This document shows positions 1 to 5,829 of a DNA stretch of 8,773 nt, in pieces. The DNA is from Planctomycetales bacterium (GTDB lineage: Bacteria; Planctomycetota; Planctomycetia; Gemmatales; Gemmataceae), in assembly GCA_020054355.1 (NCBI GenBank), contig JAGVLI010000705.1:1-8773 (forward strand). Direction: 5' to 3'. Both the position numbers and the translations under genes were made by a program. The notes under the pieces were generated by a model. The model saw only the letters and a list, made by a program, of their open reading frames with translations, was not told the DNA's origin and ran no database searches. The stretch's first letter is position 1. Every line of letters begins with the position of its first letter.

Positions 1-309
1 AAGGAACCTGCTTCGCGAACCGGTCCATTGACGGCCGGCCCGCACGGCGCTTTCCTGCGAGTTCCTTGAAAGTTCCAGGCGTCCGGAGGACGGCCCCAGC
101 GGCCTGCTTCCGGACGCCTTTTTTGCTGGGGCGCCGCAGCCCTTTGACCTCGGCTGGCCGGAATTCTCCGCCCTGGGCGAGTCACGACTTGCATCCATCC
201 GTTTTCTCTGGCAACATTGAGATATACAGTTCCCTAGCTGTTGACTTCCAAGACCCTGGGCCAGGCAGCCGCCTCGGTACCGAGGTCCGATCCTGGACGG
301 AGACCCGCC
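1..309. other. Non-coding leader region before the ATPase gene
   Basis: I see no supportable gene here. Open frames crossing it are Arg/Pro-rich out-of-frame readings that continue antisense or out of frame through the ATPase gene. Besides the terminator at 77-124, the ends of the first 67 bases are complementary (AAGGAAC at 1-7, GTTCCTT at 61-67), which might be a folded RNA end or chance. A modest AT-rich patch at 213-228 contains a TATACA hexamer that could be a -10 element for the downstream gene, but no good -35 lies 16-18 nt upstream. Confidence 0.5.
77..124 (+). terminator. Intrinsic terminator of an upstream gene
   Basis: A perfect 11-bp inverted repeat (AGGCGTCCGGA at 77-87 and TCCGGACGCCT at 109-119) encloses a 21-nt loop and runs straight into six T residues (119-124). 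This is the usual form of a Rho-independent terminator reading left to right. No gene end is recognisable in bases 1-76, so the transcript it ends must start upstream of the window. It separates that transcript from the ATPase gene that follows. Confidence 0.8.
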
Positions 310-1659
310 ATGACGCGCTCGAACCGATCGACCATGCTCGACTGGGACGGCTCTGGTTTGCCGGAAGCTCCCAGTGTTCCGGAAACCCTCAAGGAAGCAG
401 GTCTGTCGTTGGGGTTCGTCAACGACATGCTGCTCCGGACGCTGTACGTCAACGGCGGCATGCTCGGCATCGACCTGGCGCGCTATCTGTGCCTGCCCTT
501 CAAGGTGATCGAGGATTCGCTGGGCTTCCTGAAAAACGAGAAGTGCATCGAAGTGACCGGCGGCGATCTGATCGGCCGCGTCAGCTACCGCTTCAGCTTG
601 ACCGAGTTGGGCCGGCGCCGCTCCCAGGACGCCATGAAGCTGTGCGCCTACGTCGGCCCCGCCCCGGTGCCGCTGGAAGACTACATCGAGCAGACCTACC
701 GCCAGGCGGTCACCGGCATCAACTGCACTCCGGACGTGATGCGCGGCGCCTTCACCCACCTGGTGCTGCCCGAAGCCCTCTTCAACGCCATCGGCCCGGC
801 AGTCGTCAGCGGCAAGTCCGTGTTCATCTACGGCCCGCCCGGCAACGGCAAGACGGCGATCTCGCGCTCCATCGGCGACTTCATGAACAGCGCCGGCGGC
901 GCGGTCTACGTGCCCTATGCCTTCCTGGCCGAGAGCAGCATCATCACGCTCTACGATCAGTCGGTGCATCAGCTGGACGAGGACGCGGCCCGCGAGTCGC
1001 CCGACGACAACGAAGCGACCATCCGCCGCCTGATCGGCACCGGCCAGGTGGATGCCCGCTGGGTGCGCGTGCGCCGGCCGGTCATCGTCACCGGCGGTGA
1101 ATTGAACCTGCAAATGCTCGATTTGAAGTACAACTCCGACGCCAACTTCTATCAGGCGCCGTTGCACGTGAAGGCCAACGGCGGCGTCTTCCTGATCGAC
1201 GACTTCGGCCGCCAGCTGTGCAGCCCCAAGGAATTGCTCAATCGCTGGATTTTGCCGCTGGAGGATCGGCACGACTTCCTGACGGTCGCCTCCGGCAAGA
1301 AGTTCCAGGTGCCGTTCGAGGAACTGATTATCTTCTCGACGAACCTCGACCCCAAGGACCTGGTGGACGACGCCTTCCTGCGCCGCATCCGGCACAAGGT
1401 CGAGATCAATGCCCCGACCCGGGACGTGTACGAGCGGATTTTCAACTCGATGGCCAAGCGCTTGGGCATGAACCCCTGCCCGGACGGCATCGATTACCTC
1501 TACGAACGCTACTACGATCAGGGTCGCTCGCCGCGCGCCAGCGACTGCCGCGATTTGCTGGAGATCGTCCAGTCCATCTGCCGATACCGAAGGATACCGG
1601 TCCAGCTGTCGCGCGATCTGATCGCCGAGTCGGCCGCCAGTTTCATTGCCGAGTTCTGA
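310..1659 (+). CDS. Winged-helix AAA+ family ATPase
   Basis: The 449-residue product is a AAA+ ATPase. Walker A GPPGNGKT is at residues 175-182, Walker B VFLIDD at 293-298, a sensor-1-like Asn at 345 (IIFSTN), and an arginine cluster R358/R359/R361 (FLRRIRHKVEI) lies where AAA+ arginine-finger or sensor residues usually sit. Residues of about 25-115 look like a winged-helix module (LPFKVIEDSLGFLKNEKCIEV then SYRFSLTELGRRR). ATG at 310 is preferred over an in-frame TTG at 241 because GGAG at 299-302 sits 7 nt before it. I know this architecture from planctomycetes and deltaproteobacteria as an uncharacterised 'AAA family ATPase'; its substrate is unknown. The next gene encodes a TPR lipoprotein 111 nt away with no strong terminator between them, so an operon is likely. 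A link to a Tad-like pilus or secretion locus is only a guess from similar pairings. There is no signal peptide, so it is cytoplasmic. Confidence 0.9.
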   Translation: MTRSNRSTMLDWDGSGLPEAPSVPETLKEAGLSLGFVNDMLLRTLYVNGGMLGIDLARYLCLPFKVIEDSLGFLKNEKCIEVTGGDLIGRVSYRFSLTELGRRRSQDAMKLCAYVGPAPVPLEDYIEQTYRQAVTGINCTPDVMRGAFTHLVLPEALFNAIGPAVVSGKSVFIYGPPGNGKTAISRSIGDFMNSAGGAVYVPYAFLAESSIITLYDQSVHQLDEDAARESPDDNEATIRRLIGTGQVDARWVRVRRPVIVTGGELNLQMLDLKYNSDANFYQAPLHVKANGGVFLIDDFGRQLCSPKELLNRWILPLEDRHDFLTVASGKKFQVPFEELIIFSTNLDPKDLVDDAFLRRIRHKVEINAPTRDVYERIFNSMAKRLGMNPCPDGIDYLYERYYDQGRSPRASDCRDLLEIVQSICRYRRIPVQLSRDLIAESAASFIAEF

Positions 1660-1770
1660 TGAGCGGGGGCAAGCGGCGACGTTGAACCCCGTGGAGCATA
1701 GATCGGCAAGCCGGGGTGGCCGGGTTTAGCTGGGTTTCCTTCCTTTTCTGGCTTTGCCAGGGGTTGGACA

Positions 1771-2574
1771 ATGGATTGTCGAAAGACCCTGTGCGCGGCA
1801 GCGTGGTTGTTCTGCGCCGCCGCCGGTTGCACGCCGAACAAGCTGATGCCGGTCTGGCCGGGCGGCGACGCGCTCACCTCGGATGGCTACAAGCCTTCCA
1901 GAATGGGCGGCGAACCGGAAGAGTACGAACCGGTCAAGGAATTGAAGCCCAAGACCTTGGTCGCGATGGCCGCCTTCCGCGAGCAGATGGCCGCCGAGGT
2001 CGCCAAGACGCAAGCGCAACGGGAATTTCTGCTGGAGGATGCCCGCAAGTCCTACCAGCGGGCGCTGAAGGAAGACCCCAACTATCTGCCTGCCCTGCTG
2101 GGCCTGGCCCGGCACTGGGAAGCGGCCGGACAGCACGACCGCGCGATGGTCAACTACGAGGCCGCCTTGAAACAGGCGCCCAAAGACGCCGGCCTGTGCT
2201 ATGAGGCCGGCATGTGCCAGGCCCGGCACAAGGAATGGAAGCCGGCGCTGGAGCGGCTGAAGCAGGCTGCCGTCAGCGATCCGGAGAATCGCCAGTTCGC
2301 CGGTATCTACGCCCAGGCCCTGGCTCGCGCCGAACGTTTTGACGAAAGCCTGGCTTGCCTGCGTAAGTTGCATCCCGCGGCGGAAGCCGAGGCGCAGTAC
2401 AACCTCGCGCGGATGCTGCATCACATGGAAAAAGACGAACTGAGCCGGCGGCACGCCACACTGGCCGTGCAAGCCGATCCGAATTTCCAGCCCGCCCAGG
2501 ATTTGCTGGCCGAGCTGAGCCTGCCGAACGCCGAGGCGCAGGTCGTGCCCGCTGCGTCGGCCGCTCGCCAGTAG
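1771..2574 (+). CDS. TPR-repeat lipoprotein
   Basis: The 267-residue protein starts with a lipoprotein signal peptide: a short basic start (residues 4-5), a hydrophobic Ala/Leu/Trp/Phe stretch, and the lipobox AAGC at 17-20, giving Cys20 as the lipidated residue. A linker of about 65 residues follows, then at least four TPR units of 34 residues (roughly 87-120, 121-154, 155-188, 189-221) and a partial fifth to about 251. They carry typical signatures such as SYQRALKEDPNYLPALLGLA and NYEAALKQAPKDA. The tail is Ala-rich. TPR arrays bind proteins, so this is probably a membrane-anchored scaffold facing the periplasm, comparable to TadD/PilF-type pilotins, although neither identity can be claimed. 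AGGGG at 1759-1763 lies 7 nt before the ATG. It follows the AAA+ ATPase gene and ends just before a very strong terminator, which suggests these two genes close one transcription unit. Confidence 0.88.
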   Translation: MDCRKTLCAAAWLFCAAAGCTPNKLMPVWPGGDALTSDGYKPSRMGGEPEEYEPVKELKPKTLVAMAAFREQMAAEVAKTQAQREFLLEDARKSYQRALKEDPNYLPALLGLARHWEAAGQHDRAMVNYEAALKQAPKDAGLCYEAGMCQARHKEWKPALERLKQAAVSDPENRQFAGIYAQALARAERFDESLACLRKLHPAAEAEAQYNLARMLHHMEKDELSRRHATLAVQADPNFQPAQDLLAELSLPNAEAQVVPAASAARQ

Positions 2575-2594
2575 GCCGGATTCGCTGGACCAAC

Positions 2595-2644
2595 AAGAAC
2601 GAGCGCGGCGGGACAGTGGTCCTGCCGCGCTCGTTCTTCGTTTT
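2595..2644 (+). terminator. Strong intrinsic terminator after the TPR gene
   Basis: A 20-bp stem (2595-2614 with 2619-2638) is perfect apart from one G·U pair (G2610-U2623) and has a 4-nt loop AGTG. It is followed by CG and then TTTT at 2641-2644. It starts 20 nt after the stop codon of the TPR gene. The opposite direction has no T-tract, so it acts for the + strand. The stem is unusually long for a terminator, and cruciform or attenuation roles cannot be excluded. Confidence 0.88.
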
Positions 2645-2665
2645 CCTCCACCTTGGGCGGCGCGG

Positions 2666-2671
2666 TAAAAT
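2666..2671 (+). promoter_or_regulatory. Candidate -10 element of the first TIGR02996-LRR gene
   Basis: TAAAAT matches five of six bases of the sigma-70 -10 hexamer. It stands out in a GC-rich setting just after the upstream terminator and would give a leader of about 45 nt. The -35 position (2643-2648, TTCCTC) is poor, so the call rests on the -10 and its position. Confidence 0.4.
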
Positions 2672-2722
2672 GGCGGCGGGAGCTGCCGTTCTCCAGCACC
2701 GGCCCGGCGGAGGGAGCCTCGC

Positions 2723-3616
2723 TTGAGCGCCGATCGAGAAGCCTTCCTCCAGACCATCCTGGAGGACCCCGACGATGATACCTCCCGGCTGATCTTCGCC
2801 GACTGGCTCGAGGAGCGCGGCGAGAGCGGGCGCGCGGAACTCATCCGCGTCCAGTGCGAGCTGGCCAGGCTGCCCGAGGACAATCCCCGGCATCCGCATT
2901 ATGCGGAGTGGAAGTCGCGCGAGCAGGCGTTGCTGCGCGCCCACGAACGGGAGTGGGCAGCGCCCCTGGCTGGTTTGGTGAACCGGAGCGAGTTCCAGCG
3001 CGGCTTCATCGACGTGGTGACGATGGAAGCGGCCGCATTCCTCGCCCACGGCGAAGCCTTGTTTCGGCTGGCCCCGGTGACGCACGTCCGCATGCTGGAA
3101 AGCGGGCAGCTGCTGCCCCAGCTGGCGGACAGTCCGCACCTGGCCCGGCTGCGGCGGTTGCAGCTCAGCGGCAACTACCTCAACGACGACAGTCTGAGGG
3201 CGCTGGCCGCGTCGCCCCACACCCGGCAGCTGATTTCCCTGCATCTGGGTAAGAACAACCTCACCAATCGCGGCGCTCGCGTCCTGGCCCATGCGCCGCA
3301 CCTCGCCGGTCTGCGCTCGCTGAATCTCAGCGCCAACTTCATCAGTAGCGACGGAGCGCGCACCCTGGCCGCCGGCGGCCAGCTGACCGCGCTGACGGCC
3401 GTGGACCTCAGCCACAACCTGATCGACCTGGAGGGCGTGTCCGCGCTGCGCCGGCGGTTCGGCGACAACCTGGTCTGTTTCGGCCAGGGAAACCTCGCGG
3501 TCTTGGGCAGACTGGTGGAATTCCTGGAACGCCAGGGGGTGCCGCAGGGCACGGAAGGCTACCCCGAACTGCCGTTGGAGCGCCTGGAACACTGGCTGGA
3601 CCAGAATCCGAGCTGA
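2723..3616 (+). CDS. TIGR02996 domain protein with leucine-rich repeats (copy 1)
   Basis: The 297-residue protein opens with a TIGR02996 'Gemmata repeat-companion' module at about residues 5-50 (ILEDPDDD, LIFADWLEERG, ELIRVQCEL). A linker domain of about 90 residues (50-140) follows. Four leucine-rich repeats of 27 residues begin at 143, 170, 197 and 224 (pattern LxxLxLxxNxLxxxGxxxLA, the ribonuclease-inhibitor-like class). The C-terminal 45 residues are not LRR. The start is TTG at 2723, fixed by the strong Shine-Dalgarno GGAGGGAG at 2709-2716, six nt upstream, and by the module beginning right there. No signal peptide is visible. LRRs suggest protein binding; the function of TIGR02996 is not established. 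It is paralogous along the first 140 residues to the protein at 4434-5471, with the Uma2 gene lying between them. Confidence 0.93.
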   Translation: MSADREAFLQTILEDPDDDTSRLIFADWLEERGESGRAELIRVQCELARLPEDNPRHPHYAEWKSREQALLRAHEREWAAPLAGLVNRSEFQRGFIDVVTMEAAAFLAHGEALFRLAPVTHVRMLESGQLLPQLADSPHLARLRRLQLSGNYLNDDSLRALAASPHTRQLISLHLGKNNLTNRGARVLAHAPHLAGLRSLNLSANFISSDGARTLAAGGQLTALTAVDLSHNLIDLEGVSALRRRFGDNLVCFGQGNLAVLGRLVEFLERQGVPQGTEGYPELPLERLEHWLDQNPS

Positions 3617-3635
3617 GAGCCTGTCCGCGCAGGGA

Positions 3636-3717
3636 GGTCCGGCGAGCCGAGCCGGACCGGTCGCGCCGGCGACCGCACGTTCTTGCAAAGTCCCGGTGCC
3701 GCTCGGCTCGCGGCACC
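3636..3717. repeat. Inverted pair of REP-like hairpins in the convergent gap
   Basis: On the + strand, 3636-3658 folds as stem GGTCCGG, loop CGAGCCGAG, stem CCGGACC. On the minus strand, 3717-3695 reads GGTGCCG, the same loop CGAGCCGAG, then CGGCACC. These are two 23-nt hairpins of one design in opposite orientation, with stems that differ only by compensated changes. A third small hairpin (GGTCGC/GCGACC, 3659-3674) lies between them. No T-tract follows any of them. The element fills the gap between two convergent genes and may help end transcription from both sides, or it may be a mobile REP/REPIN-type repeat. Confidence 0.65.
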
Positions 3718-3741
3718 TACCGGCTTGTGGATGAGGCCGCA

Positions 3742-4341
3742 TCAATCGATGGGTAGGTCTTCGCGGGTCGTATCGTCGCCGGTCAGGCGGATGCCGAGCT
3801 TGTTCCCCTTGGCGCGGCGCAGCTCGATGCCGGTGCCGGGGCTGCGCAGCCAGCCGCTGGCCAGGACGCGCTGCTTGCGGTAGCGGCCTCGGCGCAGCAA
3901 GTGGATTTCCGGTTTCTTGGTATCGCGGTGAATGACCCAGACTTCCGGGACGCCGAGGGCGGCGTACCAGGTCAGCTTCTCATAGGTCTCGTCGCCCGGA
4001 CTGTGGATTTCGATTAAGAGGTTTGGCGGGCCTTCAAAGTATTCGTTGCGGTCGATATGGAAGCGATCCGGGGTCAACAACACCAGATCGGGAATCCGAT
4101 AGTCCGTCGGCCAGCCGTCGGGGAGCGCGATGTTGATGCCGTGGTAGACCTTGGCACCCAGGGGCCGCGCCCAGTGTTTTCGCAAGTAAGCCTCCAGGTC
4201 GAACTCGAAATTCTGGTGGGCGCGATTCGGCATTGGAGGCATGTGCAAGACTCCGTTCCACATTTCATCCCATTTGTCGATGCCTGCTTGCCGGCGCGGG
4301 GCGGGTGCTTCGGGCAGCTGGTCTGGCATGACGGCTTTCAT
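3742..4341 (-). CDS. Uma2 family (DUF820) endonuclease-like protein
   Basis: The 199-residue product matches the Uma2/DUF820 family, a PD-(D/E)XK nuclease-fold group that is abundant in cyanobacteria and planctomycetes and whose biological target is unknown. Visible family features in order are GID near the N-terminus (20-22), a central RIPDLVLL (82-89, putative catalytic Asp85), PPNLLIEIHSPGD (105-117, Glu111), the catalytic-type Lys122 in YEKLTWY, and GVPEVWVI (130-137), which corresponds to the usual GV.EYWIVD. The family's VDP is replaced by HRD (138-140). All three presumed catalytic positions are retained, so an active fold is plausible. ATG at 4339-4341 has GGAG seven nt upstream on the minus strand. 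It is transcribed alone and converges with the preceding LRR gene. No signal peptide or membrane segment is seen. Confidence 0.92.
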   Translation of the reverse strand: MKAVMPDQLPEAPAPRRQAGIDKWDEMWNGVLHMPPMPNRAHQNFEFDLEAYLRKHWARPLGAKVYHGINIALPDGWPTDYRIPDLVLLTPDRFHIDRNEYFEGPPNLLIEIHSPGDETYEKLTWYAALGVPEVWVIHRDTKKPEIHLLRRGRYRKQRVLASGWLRSPGTGIELRRAKGNKLGIRLTGDDTTREDLPID

Positions 4342-4374
4342 GGCTGCGCTCCGGACGGCGTCACTGATCCGGCA

Positions 4375-4382
4375 TATTTTAT
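4375..4382. promoter_or_regulatory. AT-rich divergent promoter patch
   Basis: Uma2 (minus) and the second LRR gene (plus) diverge from a 92-nt gap whose only AT-rich part is 4374-4382. Read on the minus strand it gives TAAAAT (4381-4376), five of six matches to a -10 box, placed for a leader of about 28 nt before the Uma2 ATG. Read on the plus strand it gives TATTTT (4375-4380), a weaker -10 candidate for the LRR gene. No convincing -35 was found for either direction. Confidence 0.35.
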
Positions 4383-4433
4383 CCCAACCGGCAGGACGCG
4401 GATAGCCGAGGCCATTGCCGAGAGAGCCATTTC

Positions 4434-5471
4434 ATGAGCAGCGCCGCGGAATTTATGCCGGCCATCCAGGCGGACCCGGATGACGACGTGCCTCGGCTGA
4501 TTTATGCCGACTGGCTCGAAGACCGGGGCGACCCGCGCGGCGAGTTCATCCGCGTGCAGTGCGAGTTGGCCGACCGCCGCACGCCCTATTTCCGCCGGGA
4601 AGAGCTGGAGCAGCGCGAACGCGAATTGCTGGCGCGGCACGACGCCGAATGGACCGCGCCGCTGCGCGGCTGGGTCAATCACTGGAAATTTCGGCGGGGC
4701 TTCGTCGATGAAGTCCTCCTGACCGCCGAAGCGTTCCTGGCCCATGCGGATGCGCTCTACTGGACAGCGCCGGCGACCACCATGCGTTTGCAGTTCGCTG
4801 GACCGCTCTTGCGGCGCGTGCTGGATTGCCCTTCCCTGCGCTTCGTCCAGCGGCTGGATTTGAGCGGCGACTACCTGGGCGCGGAGGGAGCCAAGGCGCT
4901 GGCCGAAGCGCTGCACTTGCCCGCGTTGCGCGAACTGGACTTGGGTGCGACCGGCATGGATGCAGCCGCCACCGCCATCCTGGCCCAGTCGCCCAACCTG
5001 AGTCGTGTCCGCTGGCTGCGGTTGGCCGAACCGGCACACTCGAACGACCTCGCGGACATCGTCGCCAGGCTGCAGCTGGCGACCCCCGCGCACGTCAGCA
5101 TCGCGCATTCCCTTGCGGGATCGCCTTGTCTGGCGCAGTTAGAAACTTTGGACCTGCGAAATCACCTGGTAACGCCATCAGGGTTTCTGGCACTGGTCGA
5201 CTCACGGCATTTGCCAAGTCTTCATACCTTGTGGATGGAAGGCAATCGTATCGACGACGAAGCGCTTCTGACGGCGGCCCAGTCGCCGCAGCTGGCTCGC
5301 CTGCACACCCTGGGCTTGGGCGGCAACCAGCTTACCGACCGAGGCATCCTGGCGCTGGCGGAGTCGCCATATTTTTCGCGCCTCAAATACGTCAACGTGA
5401 CAGGCAACGCCATCAGCATGACGACGATGGATTCGCTGCAAGCCCGCTTCGGCGGCAAGATTCGCTGGTAG
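4434..5471 (+). CDS. TIGR02996 domain protein with leucine-rich repeats (copy 2)
   Basis: The 345-residue protein has the TIGR02996 module at about residues 5-47 (ADPDDDVPRLIYADWLEDRG, GEFIRVQCEL). A linker domain to about 137 shares EW.APL.G.VN...F.RGF.D and AFLAH..AL with the paralogue at 2723-3616. LRR units start at 138, 165, 192, 236, 263, 290 and 317. Six are close to 27-29 residues; the unit at 192-235 is 44 residues and degenerate (it includes PAHSNDLADIV and no clear LxLxxN), perhaps one and a half eroded repeats. The last repeat runs to the stop. ATG at 4434 is preceded by purine-rich GAGAGAG at 4420-4426, a modest ribosome site at good distance. The LRR array is longer than in the sister copy, consistent with repeat gain or loss after duplication. 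A cytosolic protein-binding role is likely; the partner is unknown. Confidence 0.94.
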   Translation: MSSAAEFMPAIQADPDDDVPRLIYADWLEDRGDPRGEFIRVQCELADRRTPYFRREELEQRERELLARHDAEWTAPLRGWVNHWKFRRGFVDEVLLTAEAFLAHADALYWTAPATTMRLQFAGPLLRRVLDCPSLRFVQRLDLSGDYLGAEGAKALAEALHLPALRELDLGATGMDAAATAILAQSPNLSRVRWLRLAEPAHSNDLADIVARLQLATPAHVSIAHSLAGSPCLAQLETLDLRNHLVTPSGFLALVDSRHLPSLHTLWMEGNRIDDEALLTAAQSPQLARLHTLGLGGNQLTDRGILALAESPYFSRLKYVNVTGNAISMTTMDSLQARFGGKIRW

Positions 5472-5480
5472 CCGGGTCCG
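5458..5480 (+). repeat. 23-bp direct repeat, copy 1
   Basis: Exact 23-bp match (from AGATTCGC to GGGTCCG) to 5704-5726. This copy covers the last four codons and the stop of the second LRR gene plus the nine bases that follow, so it appears to be the original context. Confidence 0.85.
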
Positions 5481-5503
5481 GGGAAGCGGCGCGGCGCTTT
5501 TGG

Positions 5504-5538
5504 TAGGGTGGGTCGAGCGTACTCGCGAAGACCCCCTA
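5504..5538. repeat. Degraded GGGTGGGTC-type intergenic stem-loop
   Basis: The arms TAGGGTGGGTC and GACCCCCTA pair imperfectly around GAGCGTACTCGCGAA, within which CGAG/CTCG can also pair. The pattern GTAGGGTGGGTCGAGCG...GACCC(A)CC is one I recognise as a common dispersed intergenic element in planctomycete and other GC-rich genomes. Here the second arm has diverged, so it would be an eroded copy. The identification is from memory and not from a search. Confidence 0.4.
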
Positions 5539-5703
5539 CTCGTCGGTGTTAGTCGGCACTAACCCTTATTGATTCTCATTGAGACAACGGAGGGGGTGTC
5601 AGTGATATGCAATGAAACGAAACGGCGGCGCGGCCGAGCCATCGTCGAGGCGCGCTCTCGCCCAGCAGCCACCATTTGGGGGCGGGTGCTCGACAACCAC
5701 GGC

Positions 5704-5726
5704 AGATTCGCTGGTAGCCGGGTCCG
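5704..5726 (+). repeat. 23-bp direct repeat, copy 2
   Basis: Second exact copy of the 23-bp sequence at 5458-5480. It lies 104 bp before the likely metG start in non-coding DNA, where it still contains the LRR gene's terminal codons and stop out of context. The copies are 246 bp apart and flank 223 bp of unrelated sequence. Confidence 0.85.
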
Positions 5727-5759
5727 AACCCAACGGGGCGAATCCGGCTCCTGTTCCGA

Positions 5760-5765
5760 TAGAAT
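5760..5765 (+). promoter_or_regulatory. Candidate -10 element of metG
   Basis: TAGAAT matches five of six -10 bases and would give a leader of about 58 nt to the ATG at 5830. The -35 position is GC-rich and does not resemble TTGACA. Support is positional only. Confidence 0.3.
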
Positions 5766-5829
5766 AGTGAGACGCCGCACTGCTGGGGTCCGTATCGTTG
5801 TCGTGCTTGCAGGAAGGATGAACGCCATC

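Larger units (their letters stand above)
5472..5829. other. Non-coding region between LRR gene and metG
   Basis: I find no convincing gene in these 358 bases. Contents in order: the tail of direct-repeat copy 1; an imperfect stem-loop with arms TAGGGTGGGTC (5504-5514) and GACCCCCTA (5530-5538); a small perfect hairpin GTTAGT-CGGC-ACTAAC (5548-5563) followed by T-rich CCTTATTGATT, a weak terminator candidate; an AT-rich patch with the palindrome TCTCATTGAGA (5574-5584); a GGAGG at 5589-5593; direct-repeat copy 2 (5704-5726); and a -10-like TAGAAT (5760-5765). A 51-codon frame (5612-5767) and an in-frame upstream extension of metG cross it, but neither looks like real protein. Confidence 0.6.

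Noticed and set aside
1..67. Possible end of a structured RNA (complementary ends AAGGAAC and GTTCCTT)
   Set aside because: I could not match the sequence to tRNA, tmRNA, SRP RNA or RNase P, and a 7-bp match over this distance can occur by chance.
66..1100. 344-codon + frame overlapping the ATPase gene
   Set aside because: It is out of frame with the AAA+ motifs, Arg/His/Pro-rich, and begins inside the upstream terminator.
1686..1717. ACCCCG/CGGGGT pairing between the ATPase and TPR genes as a terminator
   Set aside because: Only six base pairs around a 20-nt loop with no immediate T-run, so it is insufficient to split the unit.
1726..2883. Long minus-strand open frame of 385 codons antisense to the TPR gene
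   Set aside because: It is a shadow of the TPR gene in GC-rich DNA: Arg/Gly/Gln-rich with no domain, crosses the terminator hairpin and overlaps two well-supported genes.
3659..3674. GGTCGC/GCGACC hairpin as a terminator
   Set aside because: There is no T-tract on either side and the stem is short. It is better treated as part of the hairpin cluster.
2273..3745. Minus-strand open frame of 490 codons over the first LRR gene
   Set aside because: Its product is low-complexity Arg/Pro/Gln and mirrors the LRR codons, running through intergenic hairpins. The + strand gene has a clear domain structure and ribosome site.
5612..5767. 51-codon frame starting at ATG 5612
   Set aside because: The GGAGG upstream is too far (about 18 nt), composition is Gly/Ala/Pro/Ser low complexity, and it includes direct-repeat copy 2 and the -10 candidate.
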